This document shows positions 8,239 to 17,196 of a stretch of 64,000 nt of DNA, in pieces. The DNA is from a virus, in IMG/VR virus record IMGVR_UViG_3300043570_003132, positions 1 to 64,000 of that record. The stretch is one strand, 5' to 3'. The position numbers and the translations under genes are program-made. How positions within the stretch are numbered: position 1 is the first letter of the stretch; each line of letters begins with the position of its first letter. Under the pieces are notes generated by a model. It made no database searches and had not been told where the DNA came from. It worked only from the letters and a program-made list of their open reading frames with translations.

Positions 8239-9696
8239 TTATTTTATTTTCGCTTCTAAAGCTTCAACACGATTTAATAATTCTTTGTTTGTTTGAATTA
8301 ACAATGCAACTAATTTTTCGTATTTAACAGCCATATAACCGTTGTCTCTTGTTGTTACAATTTCAGGTAAAACTGCGTCAATTTCTTGTGCAATAACCCC
8401 TATATCGTGACCTTCGTTCTCATGAACACCTGGCATTTCCTTCCAATCGAAGTAATAACCATTTATTTGTTTTAAGATATCTAAAGAATTTTCAATTGGT
8501 GTGATGTTTTCTTTTAGTCTTTCATCAGAACCGTAGAATGCAATAACGTCATTTGTTGCTCTAATTAAACCTGTGGTTGTTGGTGTTGATGTACCCACAC
8601 CTAACGCTCCTGCCACATATAGTGTTGTTCCGTTAAATGTTAAATTTGCTTCACTATTTAGGGTAACTCCACCCGCACTTGTCATTACACGGTCATCACT
8701 TGCGTTTGTAATTGTTGTTGTACCAGAAGAACCTGAAGAACCGTTAGATCCTGAAGAACCTGAAGTTCCTGAAGAACCGTTAGCTCCTGAAGAACCTGAT
8801 GTTCCTGAAGAACCACTAGATCCTGATGTTCCTGAAGAACCGTTAGATCCACTAGAACCTGAAGAACCGTTAGATCCACTAGAACCTGAAGTTCCTGAAG
8901 ATCCACTAGATCCTGAAGAACCTGAAGTTCCTGAAGAACCGTTAGATCCACTAGATCCTGATGTTCCTGAAGAACCTGAAGAACCGTTAGATCCTGAAGA
9001 ACCTGAAGTTCCTGAAGAACCGTTAGATCCACTAGATCCTGATGTTCCTGAAGAACCTGAAGAACCGTTAGATCCTGAAGAACCTGAAGTTCCTGATGAA
9101 CCGTTAGATCCACTAGAACCAGAAGAACCTGAAGTTCCTGATGAAGCGGCAGTATATGATGTTCCATTAATGAATAATGAACCAGTCACAACCATACTAC
9201 CACTAACAGCCAAACTACCTGTGATAGATTGACTACCTGTAATATTTTGACTACCTACTATCGTACTTTGACTTGTTCCTATAGAACCTGTTGGAGGAAG
9301 TGCAAGACCTACTGCGGCCAAACTTGCTGAAGTTTGTACAACTTGAGCACCTACTTGTATTGTACCATCAGAGTTTGTACTGATAGCTTTAATTCCACCA
9401 ATAAAGATAGATCCTGTTGATACGTAGATGTCCTTCCACCAATGTGTTGGGTCACCCAAATCGTAAGTATTAGTAACGGCAGGGATTATTGATCCACTAA
9501 TTGTTTGGTTAGCGTTAAATGTGTTACTACCTGTGGTTGCAAAACGAGCGGAACCTGTTGTGTTTAGGGCCGAAGCGTTTGATGTTGTACCACTAATGGT
9601 TGCATTTATTGTTCCGTCTACGGTAAGATCTCCAAAAAAACGAGCCGAGCCCGATACATTTAGTGATCCAGAGACATTTGCGTCAAATATTTTCAT
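8239..9696 (-). CDS. Collagen-like tail fibre with S74 intramolecular chaperone
   Basis: The 485-residue protein has three parts. Residues 1-185 hold repeated beta-strand units (SGSLNVSGS, GSIIPAVTNTYDLGDP, SITGSLAVSGS) typical of phage fibre shafts. Residues 186-325 are a pure Gly-Ser-Thr-Asn repeat of SGTSG, SGSSG and SGSNG units, a collagen-like stalk. Residues 390-485 begin SDERLKENI and form the peptidase S74 chaperone (GYYFDW, GVIAQEI, VKYEKLVALLIQ and a C-terminal coiled coil). S74 domains trimerise the fibre and then cut themselves off just before the conserved Ser, here S390. The mature protein is therefore probably a trimeric fibre of about 389 residues. The repeat is full of possible O-glycosylation sites and the next gene upstream is an O-heptosyltransferase homologue. 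Confidence 0.92.
   Translation of the reverse strand: MKIFDANVSGSLNVSGSARFFGDLTVDGTINATISGTTSNASALNTTGSARFATTGSNTFNANQTISGSIIPAVTNTYDLGDPTHWWKDIYVSTGSIFIGGIKAISTNSDGTIQVGAQVVQTSASLAAVGLALPPTGSIGTSQSTIVGSQNITGSQSITGSLAVSGSMVVTGSLFINGTSYTAASSGTSGSSGSSGSNGSSGTSGSSGSNGSSGSSGTSGSSGSNGSSGTSGSSGSNGSSGSSGTSGSSGSNGSSGTSGSSGSSGSSGTSGSSGSNGSSGSSGSNGSSGTSGSSGSSGTSGSSGANGSSGTSGSSGSNGSSGSSGTTTITNASDDRVMTSAGGVTLNSEANLTFNGTTLYVAGALGVGTSTPTTTGLIRATNDVIAFYGSDERLKENITPIENSLDILKQINGYYFDWKEMPGVHENEGHDIGVIAQEIDAVLPEIVTTRDNGYMAVKYEKLVALLIQTNKELLNRVEALEAKIK
8722..9141 (-). repeat. Coding repeat for the Gly-Ser-Thr stalk
   Basis: About 420 bases of near-identical 9- and 18-base units encode the GSSG/GTSG/GSNG tract of the fibre. 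The units reuse the same codons for the same residues, so the DNA itself is repetitive and prone to slippage and unequal recombination. Long open frames in other frames through this stretch, including a Pro/Glu-rich one on the plus strand, are shadows. Confidence 0.9.
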
Positions 9697-9715
9697 AGGT
9701 TATATTGTTATACCC

Positions 9716-9726
9716 TTATAAATACT
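9716..9726 (-). promoter_or_regulatory. AGTATTTATAA element upstream of fibre gene
   Basis: An identical copy of the 11-mer at 8186-8196, here 19 bases before the ATG at 9696. Read on the plus strand it contains TATAAATA, the T4 late promoter box, but that would face away from the fibre gene. The rest of the 60-base gap is AT-rich and holds only a weak inverted repeat (TTTGAA/TTCAAA). Confidence 0.3.
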
Positions 9727-9756
9727 TTGAACTTTCAAATTGTATAAAAAATATGT

Positions 9757-11886
9757 TTAAATTGGTAGAAGTTTTTCGAGTTTTTCTATAACTTCTCCTC
9801 CTGTGATAGTTTTTGAACATTCAAACTGATTTTCTGTCTTCTCATGAATGGGACACCAATTCCAATTACCTGGATCAAATTCATGGTTAGACCAACAACT
9901 ATTACATACATTTTTATTGATTACCCTTGTTACACCGTCTAATGGTTCTAAATCTACGTCAGTAAAACCTGAAATAATTACTGTAGGGGTTCCTGACGCC
10001 CAAGATAACCAACTTAATCCACTGCTTATACCTATAAATAATTCAGACTCTTGTAAAACTTTTATGATATCGGTCAGTTTACTCTTAGGTTGTACCGTAA
10101 TTCCTTTAGGATGTTTGTTACCCATGTAACCATCTTCCTCACGAGATAAGAGTCTAACTTCATAATTCTTAGCTTTAAGATAATCTACCACCTCCTGCCA
10201 ACCAGTCGGGTTATTCCAATATTTACATTGAGCTGTTGAATGAATAGCAATTGAAACCAATTTTTTCTTCTTCTTACCTAATTTCTTTAATTTAGGTTTA
10301 AGTTCCAAATAATCTAATCCAAGAATGTCGGACGCCACTTTCATTAATGGTTCCCTTTTAGGATCGTTGTAATGTTTTGTGTTATCAATTTTACGATCAT
10401 TGGTATAAAATAAACCTAAACGATACAACGCATGTATATTATTTACATTTGATCCAGGTAAAACGAACTCAATATCGGGATACTGATCTTTGAATAGATC
10501 GTTATTGAATGATGAACAAATTACTTTACATTTATTATCTGTTCTAAATTTCTCAACATATGGTATCCAAGCCAAACTATCTCCTAATGATTTAGATTCA
10601 AAACATATCATTACTCTTTTATCCGTTAAATCAAAATTATACTCTTGGTAGAAATTATTATCAACGCCTTTAATTTTAATTAACCAATCTACATAGTATT
10701 TTTTAGACGACCTAACCCAATGATTACTCTTTAAATTAAACTCAAATTCTAATTTACCATTTTTCTTATCTATAAATTTAACATTATAAAGATAATCACC
10801 TTCTTCTAATACCTCAACAAATGGACCATCAACAAAATGTATGTTAGTTCTTCTATTTGTGTTAACATTATTTCTTGATAGTTTATTCTTTCTTCTAAAC
10901 TCATTCATTTCATCTTTAAGTTCCTGTGTGAATATTTCCAATCCTTGATGACGTACTTCAACTACTTCATTTTGTTTATATTCACCGAGTCTTTCTAATT
11001 TGTATTCACCCTTTTTAACTGTATGGAATTTTTTATATGTTCCATAGTTAACTTCAATTAAATAATCCTTATCGGCTGGTTGTTCTGAAAATCCGGATAT
11101 AAAATGAATAAACAATTGTCCCGCATCATCAACACCTAAATAAGTTTGTAAACGTGCACCATTTTTTAATATACCATTTCTGTTCCATACCGCAAACATA
11201 TTAAGTTCATTATCATTAGGGATATACTTACTAACAAATATACTATTGGTAACCTTCTTAATTGATTGGTATAATTGTTTTTCTAATTGCCATCTATCGG
11301 GTTTACCCTTGAAGTATTCTTCTTTACTATTAATAAGACTAATCATCTTTAACGCAACATCGGTCTTAATTGAAAAGATATAAGCTGAACTATATGGATT
11401 ACTTTCTTTTGTTGATCCTTCTGAATACTCGTAAACCACGGCATCATTACTTCTAATATATTCCATAAATGCTTGACGATACTGAATTTCATCTGGTAAG
11501 TTATCATACTCTAAGAAATGAATATATTGTTTACCTAATTGTTTAACAAGATTGAAAGCATTTTTCATTGTCAACCAAATTGCATAGTCGTGATGAAAAT
11601 CTATTTTATTAGTTATCTTATATGAACCCATATCGGTCCATCTATCACTATTAATACCATACTCAGCAAAATCCTTTTCTAATAATATGTCGTTATTACC
11701 ATCATATAGATAGTAATCTGCTAACACTTGTATCTCAGGTGAAACTGCATAATGTCCACATAATATAATGGGACAGTTATAAACCTTTAAACTTATAAGT
11801 AATTTCTTTAAAACATTTTCTTTATCTTTATTATCAGGCCAGCAGTCAACTACAAAAACATCATCATTAAATTGTGTATATCCCAT
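9757..11886 (-). CDS. Autotransporter-type O-heptosyltransferase (TibC/Aah-like) fused to an N-terminal GT-A-like domain
   Basis: Residues from about 345 to 709 match the bacterial autotransporter heptosyltransferase family (TIGR04414 type; TibC, Aah). The match includes IHFVDGPFVEV, then RVMICFESKSLGDSLAWIPY, SIAIHSTAQCKYWN and ELFIGISSGLSWLSWASGTP, a GT9-like GT-B core. The C-terminus holds C661-x2-C664-x13-C678-x11-C690 in the family's metal-finger context (GNWNWCPIHE, QFECSKTIT). In that family the finger binds iron and the enzyme transfers heptose from ADP-heptose to serines of repetitive adhesins. Residues 1-330 form another domain, with HFLEYDNLP as a possible metal site, resembling a GT-A transferase. 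The gene is 60 bases upstream of the Ser-rich collagen-like fibre, an attractive acceptor (inference). Its stop overlaps nothing; its start touches the methyltransferase stop. Confidence 0.87.
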   Translation of the reverse strand: MGYTQFNDDVFVVDCWPDNKDKENVLKKLLISLKVYNCPIILCGHYAVSPEIQVLADYYLYDGNNDILLEKDFAEYGINSDRWTDMGSYKITNKIDFHHDYAIWLTMKNAFNLVKQLGKQYIHFLEYDNLPDEIQYRQAFMEYIRSNDAVVYEYSEGSTKESNPYSSAYIFSIKTDVALKMISLINSKEEYFKGKPDRWQLEKQLYQSIKKVTNSIFVSKYIPNDNELNMFAVWNRNGILKNGARLQTYLGVDDAGQLFIHFISGFSEQPADKDYLIEVNYGTYKKFHTVKKGEYKLERLGEYKQNEVVEVRHQGLEIFTQELKDEMNEFRRKNKLSRNNVNTNRRTNIHFVDGPFVEVLEEGDYLYNVKFIDKKNGKLEFEFNLKSNHWVRSSKKYYVDWLIKIKGVDNNFYQEYNFDLTDKRVMICFESKSLGDSLAWIPYVEKFRTDNKCKVICSSFNNDLFKDQYPDIEFVLPGSNVNNIHALYRLGLFYTNDRKIDNTKHYNDPKREPLMKVASDILGLDYLELKPKLKKLGKKKKKLVSIAIHSTAQCKYWNNPTGWQEVVDYLKAKNYEVRLLSREEDGYMGNKHPKGITVQPKSKLTDIIKVLQESELFIGISSGLSWLSWASGTPTVIISGFTDVDLEPLDGVTRVINKNVCNSCWSNHEFDPGNWNWCPIHEKTENQFECSKTITGGEVIEKLEKLLPI

Positions 11887-12554
11887 TATCTTTTTCTTAT
11901 TAAAATTATTCCATTAAGGAAGGTTATTGATTCTATATCAGTTCTACAATCAGGTTGTACTTTATTTGAATATGGTATTAGTTTATCTTCTCGTCGATCC
12001 CATACTGCGGCTTGATCATCTAAGTTCTCAACACCTCTAAAGTTAATATCATCCGTTAATTTCTTGAAGTATTCCATCATACTCTTAGGGTCATTTAAAC
12101 CTCCACCGTACCAAGGGAAATAGGATGTTGCAACATCTTCAACAATGTACATGCCACCCGATTTAACGTATTGAAATAGTGTTTTAAATGAATAAATAAC
12201 ATGTTCATTCAAATGTGATCCGTCATCTAATATAAAATCAAATGGACCATATTCATTTGAAATTTGATTTAAAAACTTATCATCATCTTGTGAACCTATT
12301 TCAACAAAAATTCTATCTTCCTCATATTTTTTACAATCAGGATTGATGTCAATACCTAAAATATTAGAACGATAATAATAATCCTTCCAAGTTAATAGTG
12401 ATTTACCATCTAAGACACCAATCTCCAATATGTTTAATTTATCATATCTGTTAAATGGTAAATACTTTTCATATTTAACACAATAATTGTGATTGTCGGA
12501 AGACTTATCAGTTCCGTATACTTTAGCCAAATTATCTAATGTACTCATTTCCAA
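11886..12554 (-). CDS. Sugar O-methyltransferase (MycE/TylF-like class I)
   Basis: The 222-residue protein has LAKVYGTDKSSDNHNY near the N-terminus, motif I ILEIGVLDGKS at 42-52, GIDI at 67-70 and DFILDDGSHLNEH at 106-118. This combination marks the metal-dependent O-methyltransferases that methylate deoxysugars of macrolides (MycE, TylF). The DDGSH block carries the metal ligands. A glycan or nucleotide-sugar acceptor fits the setting. The start overlaps the stop of the upstream triple-fusion gene by ten bases; a second Met three codons in is also possible. Confidence 0.82.
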   Translation of the reverse strand: MEMSTLDNLAKVYGTDKSSDNHNYCVKYEKYLPFNRYDKLNILEIGVLDGKSLLTWKDYYYRSNILGIDINPDCKKYEEDRIFVEIGSQDDDKFLNQISNEYGPFDFILDDGSHLNEHVIYSFKTLFQYVKSGGMYIVEDVATSYFPWYGGGLNDPKSMMEYFKKLTDDINFRGVENLDDQAAVWDRREDKLIPYSNKVQPDCRTDIESITFLNGIILIRKR

Positions 12555-15280
12555 AAATATATCATTTGTAAACTGTTATTATTACCCATAAATAATAGAT
12601 ATGAATTGAATCCTAATCCATTCATTTTATTTATAAAATTTGTTCTTAATTCATCATCAAAATCAAAATGACTATGATGATATTCCATTGCTATGGTTTT
12701 AACTTTTTGTAAGTTCTCATCACTGATACCCGCAAATGCTGCATGTTCTGCTCCTTCAATATCGACCTTAAGGAAATCAATATGATCCACCAAACCACTT
12801 TCAAAAAGATAGTTTAATGTATATGTTTTAACACTATATCCTTCCTGACCTTCAATACCAAAAACATTTGATCCTCCTAAGTGAGTACTCTCATATAAAT
12901 TCAATTCTCCAATTTCATGTGCAGCAGCCGCATTAAATAATATTGAACGTGGGTCAGCATTAAGTGACAGTAATTTAAAATATCGTCTATCTGGTTCAAA
13001 TGAAATTACTTTACTTGCACCTTGACTATACGCCCATCTATTAAAGATACCCATATTACCTCCCAAGTCAACAACAATATCACCTTCATTTATTCTTCTT
13101 TCATTACCACCCTTATAATAATCATGTAAATTGAATATCTCATGATAGATTGCTCTTGCCCATCCATATTTGTCCGCAATTTCTATTGTTCCACCCTCAA
13201 CATCTTTGATGTCACCTAAGTTCTCTAACTTATATGTATTAACATCTAATGATGTATAAAATTGTTCTGATTTATAAAAACTATTATCACGTTTCATCTT
13301 AATGAAGTCCATCATAAAATCGGACATCTGTGCATTCTTATTACCGTGGAAATAAAGAATTTGATTCTTATCTTTTGGTATTGCTTGGTACCCAAATATT
13401 CTATTGAAGTTTTGTGGTCCTTCTTCATTCCAAAACTTTAAGAAATGATGTTGTGTTTCATTTGTCATTCCATCATCTCCGTCGTAAGATGATGTGTCAA
13501 AATTAGATAGTGGTAAATGTTTTTTAAAATTATATTTCCATCTCATTGCATTATCAATACCCTCATCGTTCCATAGGTATAGTCGTTTGTAATCTTTACC
13601 TCCATCTTTCATTACTTCCACATAATGATTAAGGATCTCTTCAAACCACCATTTACATTCTTTATTATAGACATACATACAAACATGCATATAAGGTTGT
13701 TGTTTTTGAACTCCCCATTCTTTTGCAACTTGTTCGTTGAATAGTTGTGAATTTTTTCCATCATCATACCAACCAAAGAATTCTTCCTGAACATGTACAT
13801 CAGATATTGGATAGTTCTCAATCTCTTTGAAATAAGATTTAATATTATCTACGTTGTAGTTTACGACAACATCACCATCCATCCAAACGTAATTATCAAA
13901 TCCTTCATTAATAGATTCAATACATGCCATTTGTTTCCAATACCATTTATCGTGTTCAGATATCTTTGGTGTTGTTATCGTTCTTTTGATAATATTTGGA
14001 TAGTCAAATGGAACCTCACAATCAATACCATATACTATAATCTTACGTTTAGAAAATTCTAATAATGATTGAACTAACTTTTCAATAACCGGCATGTATC
14101 CGATATTACCAGTTGTGATGAAAGCAAAGTCATCAAATTTATTTTCAAGTATATCTGAAGCACCCTTTGCAACAGTACTCCAATTAAACTCTTCATGTAT
14201 TTCTTTTGATTCAGCCACAGCAAATGATTTATGTCGTTTATATTCGTTAAATGCACTTAACATTTGTTCTCCCAAATTATTCCAATCAGGTTCACAATAT
14301 TCACCAGGGAAATCTTTATGTTCCACATTAGCAGGTCTTAATCCATCTATCTTTACAGGAATACCTTTACCTTCCGCAAACTGTAATTGACCTCCCCAAT
14401 CTGAGTAAATTGACGGTGTTCCACAAGCCATAGCTTCAATCAACGGTAAGTTCCATCCTTCACTACGTGCACATGTAACAAACACATCACCCTCTTGCAA
14501 ATATTTTACATATTCTTCCTGTGGTGTGAATTTTATAAATTTAATGTTCGTTGTGTCTATATTGTGATGTTTAACCCTATCTTCAGTTGTTTTAAGTCCG
14601 TCAAATGGATAAGGGTTTTCAACTGATGCAATTAACTCCACATCATCCCTATCTTTAAATGTCTTACTAAACGCACTTAAAACCTCTGTAGTTCCCTTTC
14701 TATAATCCCATCTACCAAAATGTAAGAACCTAAATTTGTCCTTCTTTGATGTCTTAGTTAACGGTTTAAATGTATCTACATCAACTCCCTCAGGAACTAT
14801 TGATATTTTATGTGATGGATAACCCTGTTCAACCAAACAATCAAATTGCCATTGTGTTGGAACCCATACCTCGTCAAAGTAATGTAATCTTTTAAAGAAA
14901 TTATCGGGATAACGTGTTGATTCCCAAACATTATAAGCTATTTTATAACCATCATAGTCATCATAAAAATAACGATTGTTAGTATCAACCAAAACAATAT
15001 GAACGTCAGGTTTATAACCACCATCATATCCATAGATTGGGTAATCCGACCTACTACCATCCGAATTATTAAGAGTTTGAAGAATTAACATATCCTTCAT
15101 CTCATCTGTAATATAAGGTTCATTATCGTGTGGGGTATCATTCATACCCTTCCAACCCCCACCTATAGTGGAGTTTCTAACCTTTACTGTGTGGTATTTG
15201 TTCAGAGCACAAAAAAAGGACTTTGCGTGGTTAGCATATCCTGTTACTCCAATAAAACATGTATGTACAAGTATTTTCAT
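12545..15280 (-). CDS. Three-domain GT4 glycosyltransferase / GT-A-like / FkbM methyltransferase
   Basis: This 911-residue protein is a fusion. Residues 1 to about 380 are a GT-B family 4 transferase: PEGVDVDTFKP, FLHFGRWDYRKGT and EGWNLPLIEAMACGTP with the donor-binding Glu. Residues from about 385 to 660 contain YVWMDGDVVVNY, a DGD metal site of a GT-A-like domain. Residues from about 715 to 911 are an FkbM-type methyltransferase: IVVDLGGNMGIFNRWA, ISFEPDRRYF and DFLKVDIEGAEH. It could add one or two sugars and O-methylate the product in one polypeptide. It heads the minus-strand group 9757-15280; TTATATTAT at 15286-15294 precedes the start by five bases. Confidence 0.88.
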   Translation of the reverse strand: MKILVHTCFIGVTGYANHAKSFFCALNKYHTVKVRNSTIGGGWKGMNDTPHDNEPYITDEMKDMLILQTLNNSDGSRSDYPIYGYDGGYKPDVHIVLVDTNNRYFYDDYDGYKIAYNVWESTRYPDNFFKRLHYFDEVWVPTQWQFDCLVEQGYPSHKISIVPEGVDVDTFKPLTKTSKKDKFRFLHFGRWDYRKGTTEVLSAFSKTFKDRDDVELIASVENPYPFDGLKTTEDRVKHHNIDTTNIKFIKFTPQEEYVKYLQEGDVFVTCARSEGWNLPLIEAMACGTPSIYSDWGGQLQFAEGKGIPVKIDGLRPANVEHKDFPGEYCEPDWNNLGEQMLSAFNEYKRHKSFAVAESKEIHEEFNWSTVAKGASDILENKFDDFAFITTGNIGYMPVIEKLVQSLLEFSKRKIIVYGIDCEVPFDYPNIIKRTITTPKISEHDKWYWKQMACIESINEGFDNYVWMDGDVVVNYNVDNIKSYFKEIENYPISDVHVQEEFFGWYDDGKNSQLFNEQVAKEWGVQKQQPYMHVCMYVYNKECKWWFEEILNHYVEVMKDGGKDYKRLYLWNDEGIDNAMRWKYNFKKHLPLSNFDTSSYDGDDGMTNETQHHFLKFWNEEGPQNFNRIFGYQAIPKDKNQILYFHGNKNAQMSDFMMDFIKMKRDNSFYKSEQFYTSLDVNTYKLENLGDIKDVEGGTIEIADKYGWARAIYHEIFNLHDYYKGGNERRINEGDIVVDLGGNMGIFNRWAYSQGASKVISFEPDRRYFKLLSLNADPRSILFNAAAAHEIGELNLYESTHLGGSNVFGIEGQEGYSVKTYTLNYLFESGLVDHIDFLKVDIEGAEHAAFAGISDENLQKVKTIAMEYHHSHFDFDDELRTNFINKMNGLGFNSYLLFMGNNNSLQMIYFWK

Positions 15281-15285
15281 TAATG

Positions 15286-15294
15286 ATAATATAA
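15286..15294 (-). promoter_or_regulatory. TTATATTAT element before the triple-fusion gene
   Basis: The minus-strand nonamer TTATATTAT ends five bases before the ATG at 15280, in a 31-base gap. The spacing matches that before 7901, 24726 and 54739. It may be the -10 box of a promoter giving a leaderless or very short-leader message. Confidence 0.35.
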
Positions 15295-15311
15295 TGAAAA
15301 TATGTGAAAAA

Positions 15312-16124
15312 TCAAATCAAATTTTGTTTATTTTTTGGTAAATAATTTATATAACTTGGGAAATTTTTTGATATAAAATCATGTAGTTTATTTGCATAGG
15401 TCTTATTATGGTTAGGCCCTGGATGTCCATTATCCACACCTAAATCTAAATATTTCCCATAATCACCATCAAATCTGTTGAGTTCATTATGATCTATCGA
15501 TGTTATTTCTCTAACATTCCAACCATTCCATACCCAATTACAATTTTTAGATTCTAAAAAATATTTTATTAATAAATGATTTTTATACCAATTTACGGTA
15601 TCCTCATTATAATTTTGTAAATAAGTTAAATATTCTTGTGTTTTAATACCATCATCAGTTTCTTTTAAATAACCCCAAGAAGCCGTTGGCATGAACGGTT
15701 CAATACCACAATCTTTAGTATATATTTCTCTTCTTAAAGGTGAAGGATACATTATAAATATTAAATCAGGTTTTATTACATCATAATACGTTAATAAACA
15801 TCTAACAATGAAATCATTACTTCTACCGCCAGCACCAAAATTAAAATTAACACCATTTGGTATCAATGATGTGAATTGAGCTGGCCAAGTTTCATGATCA
15901 TTAACCGCAACACCTTCGGTATTTGAACATCCAAATGACATAATTTTAAACCCTTCTCTTTTAATACTATCACCTCTAAATCCTAATTCATTATATGTGT
16001 ATGTACATAAACCTGTGTTGTCTGTACCTGATGTTTTAAATATTTTGTTTTTTCGTTCACCTAATTTAAACTTGTACGATGAGATTTCAAATTCATTAGG
16101 GTCCCAATATTTTAGTGGATTCAT
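15312..16124 (-). CDS. SGNH/GDSL-type hydrolase or acyltransferase-like protein
   Basis: In this 270-residue protein block I is IMSFGCSNTEGVAV, with the nucleophile Ser in a GCSN variant of GDSL. Block II is GAGGRSND supplying Gly and Asn, and a late DNGHPGPNHNK supplies the Asp-x-x-His pair. Family members remove or add acyl groups on sugars and peptidoglycan. It is one of nine SGNH proteins in the window and overlaps the oxygenase gene upstream by four bases. There is no signal peptide, so it should act in the cytoplasm. Confidence 0.78.
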   Translation of the reverse strand: MNPLKYWDPNEFEISSYKFKLGERKNKIFKTSGTDNTGLCTYTYNELGFRGDSIKREGFKIMSFGCSNTEGVAVNDHETWPAQFTSLIPNGVNFNFGAGGRSNDFIVRCLLTYYDVIKPDLIFIMYPSPLRREIYTKDCGIEPFMPTASWGYLKETDDGIKTQEYLTYLQNYNEDTVNWYKNHLLIKYFLESKNCNWVWNGWNVREITSIDHNELNRFDGDYGKYLDLGVDNGHPGPNHNKTYANKLHDFISKNFPSYINYLPKNKQNLI

Positions 16125-16621
16125 ATTAATTTATTTGTTTCTATTTTTATATGTTCGTTTTCTAAAAACCATAATAAAGAATATCGTACACCTTCTAAAA
16201 TTGGTGTTATTTCATGGTCTATTCTTACATCAAATAAATATGTATTCCCAATAACTTTATCTAATGTAATTTCATTTGGGTTATACAATTTAAAGTCACC
16301 TCCTTCAAAATCACCATTTAATAAAACTCCCACTGCATATAATCTATTATTTCTAATATCATTATGTTTTCCAAACCAATCACCTTTTACAAATTTATGA
16401 AAATGTATAACTTCTTTATTTTTTTTTATCCGTATGTTTGATTGTTCTTCAAAAAATGTTTTAAGTTTATCAAACAACCATTTCGTTTCCAACGAATATG
16501 TAATTGATTGTGAATTATATTTTCTATCACTCATTATCCAATTTTTAATATGGGTGTCGTTATACGATATTATAGATTCACACTCCTCTTTATTAAATAA
16601 GACTTGTTCCTTTATTAACAT
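16121..16621 (-). CDS. Prolyl 4-hydroxylase-type Fe(II)/2OG oxygenase
   Basis: The 166-residue protein carries H86-x-D88 (FGKHNDIRN), H136 (RIDHEITP) and R146, the complete Fe(II) and 2-oxoglutarate set of P4H-like dioxygenases. GVLLNGDFEGGDFKLYN between them is the conserved core. It is the length of the bare catalytic domain. The substrate may be a protein side chain or a sugar. It overlaps genes on both sides in a run of very AT-rich accessory genes. Confidence 0.83.
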   Translation of the reverse strand: MLIKEQVLFNKEECESIISYNDTHIKNWIMSDRKYNSQSITYSLETKWLFDKLKTFFEEQSNIRIKKNKEVIHFHKFVKGDWFGKHNDIRNNRLYAVGVLLNGDFEGGDFKLYNPNEITLDKVIGNTYLFDVRIDHEITPILEGVRYSLLWFLENEHIKIETNKLI

Positions 16622-17153
16622 TTATTCTATATTTTTCTCCGTAAGGAAAATTTTTATTTTCTAATTCAACCATATTTAAATAATCTAATATTTTTTGAAA
16701 ACCATTATTGTAATATAGTTCTTCATATGATATATTAAAATAATCTTTATTTAAATAATTTTCTTTTAATCCGTTTTTGATTTGATTAAAATATGATACA
16801 TCTCCGTCTTTTATTAAATTTTCTTTAAATACCCATGCTTTATCCCAATTATTTGTTTTATTAGCATTTAACCAAGATTCACTTTGTTCACTTATATTTT
16901 CTCTATATAAAATAATTACCTTATCTGATATTTCTATTAATTCTGAAAAATCTGTTTTAATATCATATGTTTCTTTAATTAAAATGTGTGGTGTTTTATA
17001 TTCCCACAATTTTGGTGATACACCATGTTTATACCACTTCCAATTTGGACTTGTTATGGGTTCAAATAATGTGGTAAAATTTTTATTACTAAAAAACCAA
17101 TTAGTTAAGTTGGTTGATCCACTTCGTGGTTCTGCTAGTATTGTTATAACCAT
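16593..17153 (-). CDS. Sulfotransferase-family P-loop protein
   Basis: ITILAEPRSGSTNLTNWFF at residues 3-21 is the 5'-phosphosulfate-binding loop of PAPS-dependent sulfotransferases. KVIILYRENISEQSESWLNA at 78-97 is the matching 3'-phosphate site with its Arg and Ser. The 186-residue length is short for the family, so it is a minimal core. It probably transfers sulfate from PAPS to a glycan hydroxyl. PAPS supply is suggested by the APS kinase at 24289-24726. It overlaps the following oxygenase gene by 29 bases. Confidence 0.8.
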   Translation of the reverse strand: MVITILAEPRSGSTNLTNWFFSNKNFTTLFEPITSPNWKWYKHGVSPKLWEYKTPHILIKETYDIKTDFSELIEISDKVIILYRENISEQSESWLNANKTNNWDKAWVFKENLIKDGDVSYFNQIKNGLKENYLNKDYFNISYEELYYNNGFQKILDYLNMVELENKNFPYGEKYRINVNKGTSLI

Positions 17154-17196
17154 TATTAAAAAATTGATGTTGTTAAAGCTCTCATATTAATTTATT

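Noticed and set aside
8722-9141. Regularly spaced short repeats that could suggest a CRISPR array
   Set aside because: The units are in-frame codons of a fibre gene, have no unique spacers and no cas genes are nearby.
8573-9232. 219-codon plus-strand frame rich in Pro and Glu across the fibre repeat
   Set aside because: It is the antisense shadow of the Gly-Ser-Thr repeat: regular codons on one strand leave the other strand open. The same holds for plus-strand frames at 61892-62251, 62255-62764 and 63212-63634 and for the Leu/Val/Gln-rich minus-strand frames at 8685-9167, 61932-62171, 62361-62654 and 63321-63515.
9718-9725. TATAAATA as a T4-type late promoter
   Set aside because: It would point to the plus strand, away from the fibre gene and into the antisense of the heptosyltransferase gene. 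It is kept only as part of the shared 11-mer on the other strand.
13793-14390. Plus-strand frames of 89 and 98 codons inside the triple-fusion gene
   Set aside because: They run antisense to well-supported catalytic domains and have no recognisable motifs.
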